DNA of 64,000 bases. Source: Paractinoplanes aksuensis. GTDB taxonomy: Bacteria > Actinomycetota > Actinomycetes > Mycobacteriales > Micromonosporaceae. Shown here one piece after another: positions 25,794 through 34,186 of the stretch. Position numbers and translations under genes: made by a program. The number at the start of each line of letters is the position of its first letter. The stretch's first letter is position 1. The stretch covers positions 1 to 64,000 of the forward strand of contig NZ_JAMYJR010000033.1 in NCBI RefSeq assembly GCF_024137025.1. The letters are read 5' to 3'. Below the pieces are notes generated by a model. The model was not told the DNA's origin, ran no database searches, and saw only the letters and a program-made list of their open reading frames with translations.

Positions 25794-26509
25794 AGGCGAT
25801 CGAGGGCGCGGGCACGGCCGAACAGACCTGGCTGGACTGGCCGGCGCCGGCCCGCTGGCCCGCGCTGCCGCTCGACCCGGCCGGGCCACCGCTGATCGTC
25901 GCGCCCCACCCGGACGACGAGATCCTGGGCGTGGCCGGGCTGATGGCGATGCTGGACGCGGCCGAGCTGGTCGCGGTGACCGACGGCGAGGCCTCCCACC
26001 CCCACTCGACCGTGCACACCCAGCTCGAACTGGCCGCGATCCGCCGCGACGAGACGGCCGAGGCATTGCGCCGGCTCGGGCTCGGCGCCGCGCCCGTGCA
26101 CCGGCTCGGCCAGCCCGACGGCAAGATCGATGAGGACGCGGTGGCCGCCGACCTCACCGGCCGGCTCACGCCCGGGCGCTGGTGCCTGGCCACCTGGCGC
26201 GAGGACGGCCACCCCGATCACGAGGCGGTCGGCCGGGCCGCGGCCCGGGCCTGCGCGGTCACCGGGGCGGTGCTGCTGGAGTATCCGATCTGGATGTGGC
26301 ACTGGGCCGGGCCGGACGACCCCCGCGTGCCCTGGCGCCGGGCCTACCGGATCGATCTGACCCCGGCCGCGCAGCGGGCGAAGGCCGCCGCCATCGCCGC
26401 CTTCCCGAGCCAGATCGCGCCGCTGGGCCCCGAGCCGGGCGACGCCGCGATCCTGCCGCCGCACATCCTGGCCCGGTTCACCCGCTCCTTCGAAACGGTG
26501 CTGCGATGA
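25790..26509 (+). CDS. PIG-L family (LmbE-like) deacetylase (cassette gene 2)
   Basis: 239 residues from GTG 25790 (GTGA overlap). The zinc-binding motif is APHPDDEILG, with the later GHPDHEAVG supplying the third ligand. PIG-L enzymes remove N-acetyl groups from sugars such as GlcNAc-inositol. RLGQPDGKI and WHWAGPDDPRVPWRRAYRIDL are characteristic of the branch that is often next to, or fused with, the following NodS-like methyltransferase. Confidence 0.93.
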   Translation: MKAIEGAGTAEQTWLDWPAPARWPALPLDPAGPPLIVAPHPDDEILGVAGLMAMLDAAELVAVTDGEASHPHSTVHTQLELAAIRRDETAEALRRLGLGAAPVHRLGQPDGKIDEDAVAADLTGRLTPGRWCLATWREDGHPDHEAVGRAAARACAVTGAVLLEYPIWMWHWAGPDDPRVPWRRAYRIDLTPAAQRAKAAAIAAFPSQIAPLGPEPGDAAILPPHILARFTRSFETVLR

Positions 26510-27114
26510 CCACACCCCAGAGCTACTTCGAGCACATGTACGCCCGTAGCAGCGACCCGTGGAGCTTCGCCACCCGCTGGTACGACGCTCGCAAGCACGC
26601 GCTCACCGTGGCCTCGTTGCCCGCCCGCCGCTACCAGTCGGCGTTCGAGCCCGGCTGCTCGACCGGCCTGCTCACGGCCCGGCTGGCCGAGCGCTGCGAC
26701 CACGTGCTGGCCGTCGACGCCGTCCCGGCCGCGGTCGCGTCGGCCGCCACCCACCTGGCCGCCGCCTCCAACGTCTCGCTGCGCGCCGGGCGGATGCCGG
26801 CCGACTGGCCCGGCGACACGTTCGACCTGATCGTGCTGTCCGAGCTCGGCTACTACTTCGACGACGGCGACCTGACCACGCTGCTCGACCGCGCGGTGGC
26901 CTCGCTCGAGCCGGGCGGCGACCTGGTGGCCGTGCACTGGCGGCGCCCGGTCGACGAGCACGCCCGCTCCGGCGACGACGTGCACGACCGGATCGCGGCG
27001 CTGCCCGGGCTGGCCCGCCAGGCCCGGCACGAGGAGGCCGACTTCCTGCTCGAGGTCTACACCCGGACGCCACCCGAGGCCCGCTCGGTGGCCCAGCGCG
27101 AGGGGCTCGCATGA
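26506..27114 (+). CDS. NodS-like SAM-dependent methyltransferase (cassette gene 3)
   Basis: 202 residues, ATGA overlap with the deacetylase gene. YFEHMYARSSDPWSFATRWYDARKHALTVASLP is the NodS-family start, motif I is FEPGCSTGLLT, and LIVLSELGYYFDDGDL is the motif IV region. NodS N-methylates the free amine of deacetylated chito-oligosaccharide, so a deacetylase followed by this methyltransferase suggests N-methylation of an amino sugar (inference from family). Confidence 0.92.
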   Translation: MTTPQSYFEHMYARSSDPWSFATRWYDARKHALTVASLPARRYQSAFEPGCSTGLLTARLAERCDHVLAVDAVPAAVASAATHLAAASNVSLRAGRMPADWPGDTFDLIVLSELGYYFDDGDLTTLLDRAVASLEPGGDLVAVHWRRPVDEHARSGDDVHDRIAALPGLARQARHEEADFLLEVYTRTPPEARSVAQREGLA

Positions 27115-27776
27115 ACCACCGGATCGCCGTCGTCGTCCCCGCGCACAACGAGCACGACCTGCTGCCGGCCTGCCTGAGCAGCCTGTACGCGGCCACCTCA
27201 CCGGTCCCGGTCGAGATCGTGGTGGTCGCCGACGCCTGCACCGACGACACCGCCGCCCTGGCCGCCGCGGCCGGCGCCACCGTGATCACCACCGACGCCC
27301 GCAACGTGGGCCGGGCCCGCGCCGCCGGCATGGAACACGCGCTACGTGCCGGAACCGACGGGCTATGGCTGGCCACCACCGACGCCGACAGCCGGGTCGC
27401 CCCGGAATGGCTGCTGTGGCACCTGACCCACGCCGCCTCCGGCGCCGACCTGCTGGCCGGCACGGTACTGGTCGACGACTGGGCGGCCTGGCCGGCCGCG
27501 CTGCCGGGCCTCTACGACAGCCAGTACGCGACCACCGACGCCCACGTGCACGGGGCCAACCTCGGTATCGCGGCCGCCACCTACCGAGCCGTGGGCGGCT
27601 TCCGGCCACTCGCCCACGACGAGGACCGCGACCTGATCACCCGCGTCCGCGCCACCGGCGCCCACGTGGTGGCCGACGCGACCTGCCCGGTCGTGACCAG
27701 CGCCCGCGCCGACGGCCGGGCCCCCCTGGGCTTCTCGTCCCACCTCACCGGCCTGGCCTCGACCTTGGCCGCCTAG
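27111..27776 (+). CDS. Glycosyltransferase family 2 (cassette gene 4)
   Basis: 221 residues, ATGA overlap with the methyltransferase. GT-A fold: IAVVVPAHNEHDLLPACLSSL, VVADACTDDTAALAAAAGA, the metal-binding region ATTDADSRVAPEWL (DxD-like) and GGFRPLAHDEDRDLITRVRATG. It has no membrane helix, so it is a cytosolic sugar transferase. It completes the cassette. It ends 4 bp inside the convergent luciferase-like gene. Confidence 0.92.
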   Translation: MNHRIAVVVPAHNEHDLLPACLSSLYAATSPVPVEIVVVADACTDDTAALAAAAGATVITTDARNVGRARAAGMEHALRAGTDGLWLATTDADSRVAPEWLLWHLTHAASGADLLAGTVLVDDWAAWPAALPGLYDSQYATTDAHVHGANLGIAAATYRAVGGFRPLAHDEDRDLITRVRATGAHVVADATCPVVTSARADGRAPLGFSSHLTGLASTLAA

Positions 27777-28633
27777 AGGTTGTGGACGGCCAGGACGTCG
27801 GGCAGCGCCTTGGCCGGCACGCCGCGGCCGTCGGGGCGGGGCCAGTGGACGCTGACCTCGTCGAAGCCGAGTGAGGCGAGGCGGGCCACGGTGTCGGCGT
27901 AGCGGGCGCGGCTCTCGAAGGGCCAGTACGACTCCAGGCCCACGTTGACGATGCGGTGGATGCGGCGGCCCTCGAGCACGGCGTCGAGCTGGCGGGACTG
28001 CTTCTCGAGGGCGGCGAACCACTCGTCGGGGCCCACGGCGGGACCGTACGGGCCGTACGTGACCCAGGCCTGGCCGTACTTCGCGACCAGCTTGAGCGAG
28101 CGCGGGCCGGTGCCGGCCACGGTGAACGGCACCCGTGGCGTCTGGACGCAGCCGGGCAGCTGGTGGGCGTTGATCGCGCTGTAGCGGTCGCCGTGGGTGG
28201 TGACGATCGGCTCGACCAGCAGCTGGTCGAGCAGGCCGAGCCATTCGGCGAAGCGGTCCATCCGCTCGCGCGGGGTCAGCGGCGGGTCGCCCAGCACCAG
28301 CGCGTCCAGGCTTTCGGTGCCGGCGCCCAGGCCGACCTCGAGGCGGCCGCCGCTGAGCTGGTCGAGGGTCATCAGCTCTTTGGCGAACGGCACCGGGTGG
28401 CGGTAGTTGGGCGTGGCCACCTGCACGCCCAGGCGGACCCGTTCGGTCGCGCCGGCCGCCGCCGCCAGCAGGGGCACGCAGCCGTACCAGGGGTTGTCGC
28501 GCAGCAGCGGCCAGGTCAGGTGGTCGTACGTCCAGACGGTGCGCACCCCGGACCGCTCGGCCTCGACCACCTCGGCCAGGAACGTGCTCGTGGGGTGCCG
28601 GTCGGGCAGCACCAGGGCCGACAGCTCGGTCAT
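27773..28633 (-). CDS. LLM class (F420/flavin) oxidoreductase
   Basis: 286 residues, luciferase-like TIM barrel: ERSGVRTVWTYDHLTWPLL, LGVQVATPNYRHPVPFAKEL, TLDQLSGGRLEVGLGAG. The GRLEVGLGAG region and the absence of an obvious FMN partner gene fit the F420-dependent branch common in actinobacteria, but the cofactor cannot be proven. Its start overlaps the stop of the ornithine-cyclodeaminase-like gene by 4 bp, so the two form an operon. Confidence 0.88.
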   Translation of the reverse strand: MTELSALVLPDRHPTSTFLAEVVEAERSGVRTVWTYDHLTWPLLRDNPWYGCVPLLAAAAGATERVRLGVQVATPNYRHPVPFAKELMTLDQLSGGRLEVGLGAGTESLDALVLGDPPLTPRERMDRFAEWLGLLDQLLVEPIVTTHGDRYSAINAHQLPGCVQTPRVPFTVAGTGPRSLKLVAKYGQAWVTYGPYGPAVGPDEWFAALEKQSRQLDAVLEGRRIHRIVNVGLESYWPFESRARYADTVARLASLGFDEVSVHWPRPDGRGVPAKALPDVLAVHNL

Positions 28634-29454
28634 AGGTTGTTCACCACGGCATCCGCGATCACGAGGTCCTCCCAGCCCATCCCCACGGTCTTGATCAGCC
28701 TGGGCCGGGCGGGGGTGGTTCCCCGGACCAGGTCGGCGAAGGTCACGAGCTCATCCTCGGTCACGCCGGCCAGAATGAGATCACCGGCTTCCCGTACGGC
28801 CGACGCGCGCGACTCGACCAGCGCGCCGCAGCGCCGCACGGTCTCGGTGTCGACCTCGCGGGCGTCGGGTTCGTGCGACCCCACGGCGACCACGACGGCG
28901 TCGTCCTTGAGCAGCCGGCCGTCGAACAGGGGCTCGCGGGCGGTGGTGCAGCAGGCGACGATGTCCGCCGCGGCCACGGCCGCGCGGCCGTCCTCGTCGC
29001 GGCCGATCAGGCGTACGGAATCGATCGGGCGCACGGCCTTGATCGCCTCGACATGACCGTACGCCTGGGGGCCTTTGCCGAAAACCACGAGCTTGCGAGC
29101 CTGGGGCGGGGCGACCAGGTCGACGCCGAGGGCCGAGACGGCGGGGGTGCGCAGCGCGGTGAGGGCGGCGCCGTCGAGAATGGCTCGCGGCACGAGCGTG
29201 GGGGCGTCGAACAACACGTACGTGCCGTGGATGCGCGGCAGACCGCGGGCCGGGTTGCCGGGCGCGATGCCGACCAGCTTGATGCCGGCGATGCGCTCGT
29301 CGCCGGACGGCATGACCAGCACCTCGCCGCCGCCCAGTCCTACGCGGGAGCGGGCGGGCTCGGCCTCCGGGTCGAGTCCACCGGCCAGGGCCGCCCGCAA
29401 GGCCTCGACCGCCCGGGGGAAGCCCAGCCCGAGCACCTGTCCGGCCGAGATCAT
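28630..29454 (-). CDS. Ornithine cyclodeaminase / delta1-pyrroline-2-carboxylate reductase family
   Basis: 274 residues from ATG 29454; ATG 29466 is possible but overlaps the operator. Mu-crystallin/OCD fold: GIKLVGIAPGNPARGLPRIHGTYVLFD, then TALRTPAVSALGVDLVAP and a Rossmann region KLVVFGKGPQAYGHVEAIKAV with ADIVACCTTAREPLF. In hydroxyproline and 3-hydroxyproline degradation, members reduce delta1-pyrroline-2-carboxylate to L-proline; divergence from the GntR regulator and the linked hydroxyproline genes favour that role over ornithine cyclisation (inference). Confidence 0.85.
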   Translation of the reverse strand: MISAGQVLGLGFPRAVEALRAALAGGLDPEAEPARSRVGLGGGEVLVMPSGDERIAGIKLVGIAPGNPARGLPRIHGTYVLFDAPTLVPRAILDGAALTALRTPAVSALGVDLVAPPQARKLVVFGKGPQAYGHVEAIKAVRPIDSVRLIGRDEDGRAAVAAADIVACCTTAREPLFDGRLLKDDAVVVAVGSHEPDAREVDTETVRRCGALVESRASAVREAGDLILAGVTEDELVTFADLVRGTTPARPRLIKTVGMGWEDLVIADAVVNNL

Positions 29455-29460
29455 GCGCTG

Positions 29461-29477
29461 TACCATGTCACATACCA
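29461..29477. promoter_or_regulatory. Candidate GntR operator, site 1 (TACCATGTCACATACCA)
   Basis: The 17 bases centre on the palindrome ATGT-C-ACAT, between the divergent cyclodeaminase-like and GntR genes. Thirteen of 17 positions are shared with TAGTATGTCACACACTA at 40084-40100, upstream of the hydroxyproline operon. FadR/FCD-type GntR proteins favour T-GT-N-AC-A cores, so the adjacent regulator is the likely binder of both. Confidence 0.6.
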
Positions 29478-29495
29478 CCAGGGGAGGCAACAGTC

Positions 29496-30164
29496 ATGAC
29501 GTCACCGGCCATCGGCCCGCTGCGCACCGCCGGCAGCTTCCGCCAGCACGTGGAGGACGCCGTGGCCGCCGCGATCGTCTCCGGCGAGTTCGCCCCGGGC
29601 ACGATGCTGACCGCCCCCACCCTGGCCGCCCGGTTCGACGTGTCCGCCACGCCTGTACGGGAAGCGCTCCTGAACCTGGAGAAGCGCGGCTTCGTCGAGA
29701 TCGCGCGCAACAAGGGCTTCCGGGTCACCCGGGTCAGCGAGCAGGATCTGGCCCAGATCGTGCAGATCCGCCAGTGGCTCGAGGCCCCGCCCATGCGGCT
29801 GCTGGCCGGCGCCCTGAGCGGGCCCGACCTGGCCCGGCTGCGGGCCGAGGCCGAGGCCATCGTGACCAGCGCCGACGCCTCCGACCTGCCCACCTATCTG
29901 ACCGCCGACACGACGTTCCACCTGCATCTGCTCAGTCTCACCGGCAACGACCGGCTGGTCACCCTGGTCGGCGATCTGCGCCAGCAGACCCGCCTGGTCG
30001 GTCTGGCCACGATGCTCGGCTCGCCCGAGCTGGCCTCGTCGTCGCAGGAGCATCTGACGCTGCTCGACCTGCTCGAGGCGGGTGACGGCGCCGCCGCCGA
30101 AGACCTGATGCGCCGCCACCTGGGCCACGTCACCGGGTGGTGGAGCGGGCGGGCCGAGCAGTGA
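29496..30164 (+). CDS. GntR family (FCD) regulator, probable hydroxyproline regulator
   Basis: 222 residues. A GGGGAGG ribosome site lies 8 bp before ATG 29496. The N-terminal winged HTH has EDAVAAAIVSGEFAPGTML, LAARFDVSATPVREALLNLEKRGFV and IARNKGFRV; the C-terminal all-helical FCD domain has the metal-ligand region (HLHLLSLTGN...). It is co-transcribed with the FAD oxidase by a GTGA overlap and flanked by an operator-like site. Probably a repressor released by hydroxyproline or an intermediate (inference). Confidence 0.93.
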   Translation: MTSPAIGPLRTAGSFRQHVEDAVAAAIVSGEFAPGTMLTAPTLAARFDVSATPVREALLNLEKRGFVEIARNKGFRVTRVSEQDLAQIVQIRQWLEAPPMRLLAGALSGPDLARLRAEAEAIVTSADASDLPTYLTADTTFHLHLLSLTGNDRLVTLVGDLRQQTRLVGLATMLGSPELASSSQEHLTLLDLLEAGDGAAAEDLMRRHLGHVTGWWSGRAEQ

Positions 30165-31318
30165 GGGTCGTGGTGGTCGGGGCCGGCATCGTCGGGGCCG
30201 CCATCGCCCGCGAACTGGCCATGGCCGGCGTGTCGGTGACCGTGCTCGACCGGTCGGCCTCGGCCGGCGGCACCTCGTCGGCCGGCGAGGGCAACCTGCT
30301 GGTCTCGGACAAGGGACCGGGCCCGGAACTGGCGCTGGCGCTGCGGTCGCTGACGTTGTGGCAGGCGCTGCGGCCCGAGATGCCGTCCATCGAGTACGAG
30401 CCCAAGGGCGGCCTGGTCGTCGCGACCACTCCGGCCGGGGCGACTGCCCTGCACGCCTTCGCCGGGACGCAGCGGGCGGCCGGTGTCGAGTCCTCCGTGG
30501 TGAACGGGCTCGACCACGAGCCCGACCTCAACCCCGCCCACACGACGGCCGTGTTCTATCCGCAGGACGCGCAGGTGCAGCCGGCCATCGCCACGGAAGC
30601 GCTGCTCGCTTCGGCCCGGCGCCGTGGCGCTTCCGTCCGCCAGGGCGTCGAGGTGCTCGGTCCGGTGCTGCGCGGCGACCGGCTGGCCGGGGTCGTGACG
30701 TCCGACGGCGAGATCCACGCCGACCACGTGGTGGTGGCGGCCGGCCCGTGGTCGGGCGAGGTGGCCCGGCGCCTCGGCGTCGACCTGCCCGTCCGCCCCC
30801 GCCGCGGCACGATCCTGGTCACGACCCGGATGCGGCCGCGGATCCGGCACAAGGTGTACGACGCCGACTACGTGGGCGCGGTCGGCTCGGACGACGCCGC
30901 CCTGCAGACCTCCAGCGTGGTCGAGTCGACAGCGGCCGGCACCGTGCTGATCGGCTCGTCGCGCGAGCGGCGCGGCTTCGACGAGCGGATCGAGGCCCGG
31001 GTGCTGTCGGCGGTCGCGGCCAAGGCGCTGGTGCTGTTCCCGTTCCTGGCCGGCGTGGCGGTGATGCGGGCGTACGGCGGGTTCCGGCCCTTCGTCCCCG
31101 ACCACCTGCCGGTCATCGGGCCCGACCCGCGCCGGCCCGGCCTGTGGCACGCCACCGGGCACGAGGGGGCGGGCATCGTGCTCTCCACCGCGACCGGCGA
31201 GTTGCTGGCCGACCTGATGCTGGACCGCCCGCCGCGGGTCGACGCGGCCGCCTTCGCCGTGGACCGGCCTACGCTGCTGCCGCACCTCTCGGCCGGCGGG
31301 TCGCCGGCCGAATCATGA
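30161..31318 (+). CDS. FAD-dependent oxidoreductase, probable D-hydroxyproline dehydrogenase subunit (LhpB/HcnC-like)
   Basis: 385 residues from GTG 30161 (GTGA overlap with gntR; 30137 is a longer alternative). DAO-family fold: VRVVVVGAGIVGAAIARELAMAG, GGTSSAGEGNLL, then VVVAAGPWSGEVARRLG and C-terminal GLWHATGHEGAGIVLS. It resembles the catalytic FAD subunit of the three-part D-hydroxyproline dehydrogenase; the two other subunits are encoded at 38364 and 39767. Oxidises cis-4-hydroxy-D-proline to pyrroline-4-hydroxy-2-carboxylate (inferred by pathway completion). Confidence 0.85.
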   Translation: MRVVVVGAGIVGAAIARELAMAGVSVTVLDRSASAGGTSSAGEGNLLVSDKGPGPELALALRSLTLWQALRPEMPSIEYEPKGGLVVATTPAGATALHAFAGTQRAAGVESSVVNGLDHEPDLNPAHTTAVFYPQDAQVQPAIATEALLASARRRGASVRQGVEVLGPVLRGDRLAGVVTSDGEIHADHVVVAAGPWSGEVARRLGVDLPVRPRRGTILVTTRMRPRIRHKVYDADYVGAVGSDDAALQTSSVVESTAAGTVLIGSSRERRGFDERIEARVLSAVAAKALVLFPFLAGVAVMRAYGGFRPFVPDHLPVIGPDPRRPGLWHATGHEGAGIVLSTATGELLADLMLDRPPRVDAAAFAVDRPTLLPHLSAGGSPAES

Positions 31319-31540
31319 GCGGCTGTCCGCTTCGCGGGCCTGCCGGACCGAGCGGTCGATCCGACGGTTCCGGGCCACTTGCGCAACGGCCGAGAAAACT
31401 CCGCCCATGACGCATACGACCACCGCCCCGATCCAGAACTCCCAGCCCGCGTCCCGCACCACAGCGAACGCGCTGACGACGGCGATCGCCCCCAGGGCGA
31501 CCCAGGCGCCGGTCCAGGGTGACTTCGCAGCCATAGCCAT
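31313..31540 (-). CDS. Small two-helix membrane protein
   Basis: 75 residues; ATG 31540 or ATG 31534, the latter with GAGAGGGG at better spacing. Two hydrophobic helices (WVALGAIAVVSAFAVV and FWIGAVVVCVMGGVFSAVA) and a basic cytosolic tail (RNRRIDRSVRQAREADSRS). No family recognised. The upstream part of the frame to 31885 is non-coding. It overlaps the FAD oxidase stop by 6 bp, convergent. Confidence 0.6.
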   Translation of the reverse strand: MAMAAKSPWTGAWVALGAIAVVSAFAVVRDAGWEFWIGAVVVCVMGGVFSAVAQVARNRRIDRSVRQAREADSRS

Positions 31541-31770
31541 CCCCTCTCTCACCTGCTCGAACAGCAGCGAGCCACGATCATGAACGCGGCTCCGGCCGGA
31601 GTCAATTCGGCCCGACCAGACCTCCCGGTTACGCATCAAACCCGACTTAATGCTCGGGATAACAATTTTCCGTAAACAATTCCTTCTTTTTACCGTGGGC
31701 CGAAGGGGCAGGTCAGACGGTCTTTTGTTGCCGAGACATTGACGGGTGGCAACGCCGAAGTAACAATCGG

Positions 31771-31782
31771 GAAAGCGCTCTC
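31771..31782. promoter_or_regulatory. LacI-type operator-like palindrome GAAAGCGCTCTC
   Basis: A near-palindrome around GCGC, matching the general GARAGCGCTYTC pattern of LacI-family operators, in the 329-bp gap before the large secreted protein. A CebR-like half site (GGGAGCGC) follows at 31785-31792. The rest of the gap is AT-richer and otherwise featureless. Suggests glycan-responsive control of the gene at 31870. Confidence 0.45.
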
Positions 31783-31869
31783 TCGGGAGCGCGGTTCGGT
31801 CATCCTCCCCGTTCCGCCGCGCGTCTGTCCCCAACGGACGTGTGGCCACCCGCCCGAAAAGGCAGGCAC

Positions 31870-34104
31870 ATGACATCCCCAACACAGACCCGCAGACGGC
31901 GCGGGCCGGTCCTGCTGAGCGCGGCGCTCGCCACCGCTCTCGGCCTCACCGTCGCCGCCGTCACCACCAACGCCAGCGCCGCCGAGGTCCCCGCCTCGCA
32001 GGGCAAGCCGGCCACCGCCTCGTCCGTCGAGAGCGCCGCCTTCCCCGCCTCGGCCGCGGTCGACGGTAACGCCGGCACCCGCTGGTCCAGCACCTTCGCC
32101 GACCCGCAGTGGCTGCAGGTCGACCTGGGCAGCACCCAGACGATCAGCCAGGTCGTGCTGAACTGGGAGGCGGCGTACGCCTCGGCCTTCACCATCCAGA
32201 CCTCGGCCAACGGCAGCTCCTGGACCAACATCACGCCGACCACCGCGGGCCAGGCCGGTGTCCAGACGCTCAACGTCTCCGGCAGCGGCCGGTACGTGCG
32301 GCTGAACGGCACGACCCGGGCCACGCCGTACGGCTACTCGCTCTGGGAGTTCCAGGTCTTCACCAACGGCGGCCCGACGACGCCCACGCCGACCCCGACC
32401 GGCCCGTCGCTGCCGACCTCGGACCGGCCCGACTTCGGCCCCAACGTGCGGATCTTCGAGCCGGGCACCGCGGCGTCGACCATCCAGACGGCGGTCGACT
32501 CGGCGTTCAACGCGCAGCTGCGCAGCCCGACCGCGCAGTTCGGCACCCAGCGCCACGTGTTCCTGTTCAAGCCGGGCACGTACGGCCGGGTCTGGGCCAA
32601 CGTCGGCTTCTACACGACGATCGCCGGCCTCGGCCAGAACCCCGACGACGTGACGATCAACGGCGCCGTCAACGTGGACTCGGGCTGGAACTACGGCGAC
32701 GAGAAGAACGCGACCCAGAACTTCTGGCGCAGCATGGAGAACCTGTCCATCGTGCCCGAGGGCGGCACCAACCGCTGGGCCGTCTCGCAGGCCGCCCCGA
32801 TGCGCCGCGTCCACATCAAGGGCAACCTGACCCTGGCCCCGTCCAACCAGGACAACGGGCAGGGCTACTCCAGCGGCGGCTACCTGGCCGACTCCGTGGT
32901 CGACGGCGTCGTGTCGTCGGGCTCGCAGCAGCAGTGGTACACCCGCGACAGCCGGATCGCGCGCTGGGACGGCGGCGTCTGGAACATGGTCTACTCCGGC
33001 GTCCAGGGCGCCCCGGCCAACGCCTTCCCGAACCCGCCCCACACCACGCTGGGCACCACCCCGGTCACCCGGGAGAAGCCCTTCCTCTACATCGACAGCT
33101 CGGCCAACTACCGCGTCTTCGTGCCCGCCCTGCGGCGCAACTCGGCCGGCGCCAGCTGGCCCAACACCGCGGGCAGCTCGATCCCGATGCGCGAGTTCTA
33201 CGTGGCCAAGCCCGGTGACAGCGCCGCCCGCATCAACCAGGCGCTGGCCCAGGGCCTGAACCTGTTCTTCACCCCGGGCACGTACCAGCTCAACGACACC
33301 ATCCGGGTCACCCGGGCCAACACCGTCGTGACCGGCATCGGCTACCCGACGCTGATCCCGACCAACGGCAACGAGGCGCTGAACATCGCCGACGTCGACG
33401 GGGTCAAGGTCAGCGGCATCACGTTCGACGCCGGCACGGTCAACAGCCCGACCCTGATGAGCGTCGGCCGGGCCGGTGTCCACACCGACCACGCCAACAA
33501 CCCGATCAGCCTGCAGGACGTCTTCTTCCGCATCGGCAGCAGCGTCCAGGGCAAGGCCACCACCACCCTGGCCGTGCACGCCGACGACACGATCATCGAC
33601 CACATCTGGGCCTGGCGGGCCGACCACGGCGGCGCGCCCACCGGCTGGACGGTCAACCCGGGCGACACCGGCCTGATCGTGAACGGTGACGACGTGCTCG
33701 CGACGGGTCTGTTCGTCGAGCACTACCAGAAGTACGAGGTCATCTGGAACGGCAACCGCGGCAAGACGATCTTCTTCCAGAACGAGAAGCCGTACGACGT
33801 GCCCAACCAGGCGGCCTGGATCGGGCCCCGCGGCAACGGGTACGCCGCCTACAAGGTCGCCGACAACGTCACCGACCACCAGCTCTGGGGTGGCGGTTCC
33901 TACGCCTACTTCAACGTCAACCCGAGCGTACGGGTGGACCGCGCCTTCGAGGTGCCGAACCGGCCCGGCGTCCAGCTCCGCAGCATCCTGACCGTCTCGC
34001 TGGGTGACGTCGGCACCATCGCCAACGTCGTCAACGACACCGGCGGCTCCGTCCCCAACCCGGCCGGCAACACCACCCCGCGCAACGTGGTGGCCTACCC
34101 GTAA
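31870..34104 (+). CDS. Secreted discoidin-like plus parallel beta-helix protein
   Basis: 744 residues from ATG 31870. Signal peptide with basic start and cleavage near ASA-AEV (about residue 38); an F5/8 type C (CBM32-like) domain at about 45-165 (ASSVESAAFPASAAVDGNAG, WLQVDLGSTQTISQVVLNWE, YGYSLWEFQVF); a Thr/Pro linker (PTTPTPTPTGP); then a two-lobed beta-helix region containing FLFKPGTYGRVWANVGFYT and LFFTPGTYQLNDTIRV, which resemble pectate-lyase-3/GH55 coils. Relatives are often labelled adenylyl cyclase in databases, without support here. Probably binds or cleaves a glycan; the catalytic residues are unknown. Confidence 0.82.
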   Translation: MTSPTQTRRRRGPVLLSAALATALGLTVAAVTTNASAAEVPASQGKPATASSVESAAFPASAAVDGNAGTRWSSTFADPQWLQVDLGSTQTISQVVLNWEAAYASAFTIQTSANGSSWTNITPTTAGQAGVQTLNVSGSGRYVRLNGTTRATPYGYSLWEFQVFTNGGPTTPTPTPTGPSLPTSDRPDFGPNVRIFEPGTAASTIQTAVDSAFNAQLRSPTAQFGTQRHVFLFKPGTYGRVWANVGFYTTIAGLGQNPDDVTINGAVNVDSGWNYGDEKNATQNFWRSMENLSIVPEGGTNRWAVSQAAPMRRVHIKGNLTLAPSNQDNGQGYSSGGYLADSVVDGVVSSGSQQQWYTRDSRIARWDGGVWNMVYSGVQGAPANAFPNPPHTTLGTTPVTREKPFLYIDSSANYRVFVPALRRNSAGASWPNTAGSSIPMREFYVAKPGDSAARINQALAQGLNLFFTPGTYQLNDTIRVTRANTVVTGIGYPTLIPTNGNEALNIADVDGVKVSGITFDAGTVNSPTLMSVGRAGVHTDHANNPISLQDVFFRIGSSVQGKATTTLAVHADDTIIDHIWAWRADHGGAPTGWTVNPGDTGLIVNGDDVLATGLFVEHYQKYEVIWNGNRGKTIFFQNEKPYDVPNQAAWIGPRGNGYAAYKVADNVTDHQLWGGGSYAYFNVNPSVRVDRAFEVPNRPGVQLRSILTVSLGDVGTIANVVNDTGGSVPNPAGNTTPRNVVAYP

Positions 34105-34132
34105 CCCTGCTCTTTTGAAATGAAAATGATCG

Positions 34133-34165
34133 GCGGCCACCGGTGCGACTTGCACCGGTGGCCGC
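34133..34165 (+). terminator. Intrinsic terminator hairpin
   Basis: A perfect 14-bp stem, GCGGCCACCGGTGC with its complement, around the loop GACTT, 29 bp after the beta-helix gene stop. No T-run, as usual in actinobacteria. Confidence 0.85.
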
Positions 34166-34186
34166 TGCTCGTTGGCCGGGGGCTTC

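Noticed and set aside
24900..27776. A known nodulation-factor (nod) gene set
   Set aside because: NodS and PIG-L resemblance exists, but no NodA or NodC is present and the organism is an actinobacterium; the product is left open.
31313..31885. A 190-residue protein on the minus strand
   Set aside because: Only the last 75 residues have membrane-protein character and a ribosome site; the upstream part is intergenic and overlaps the promoter region of the gene at 31870.
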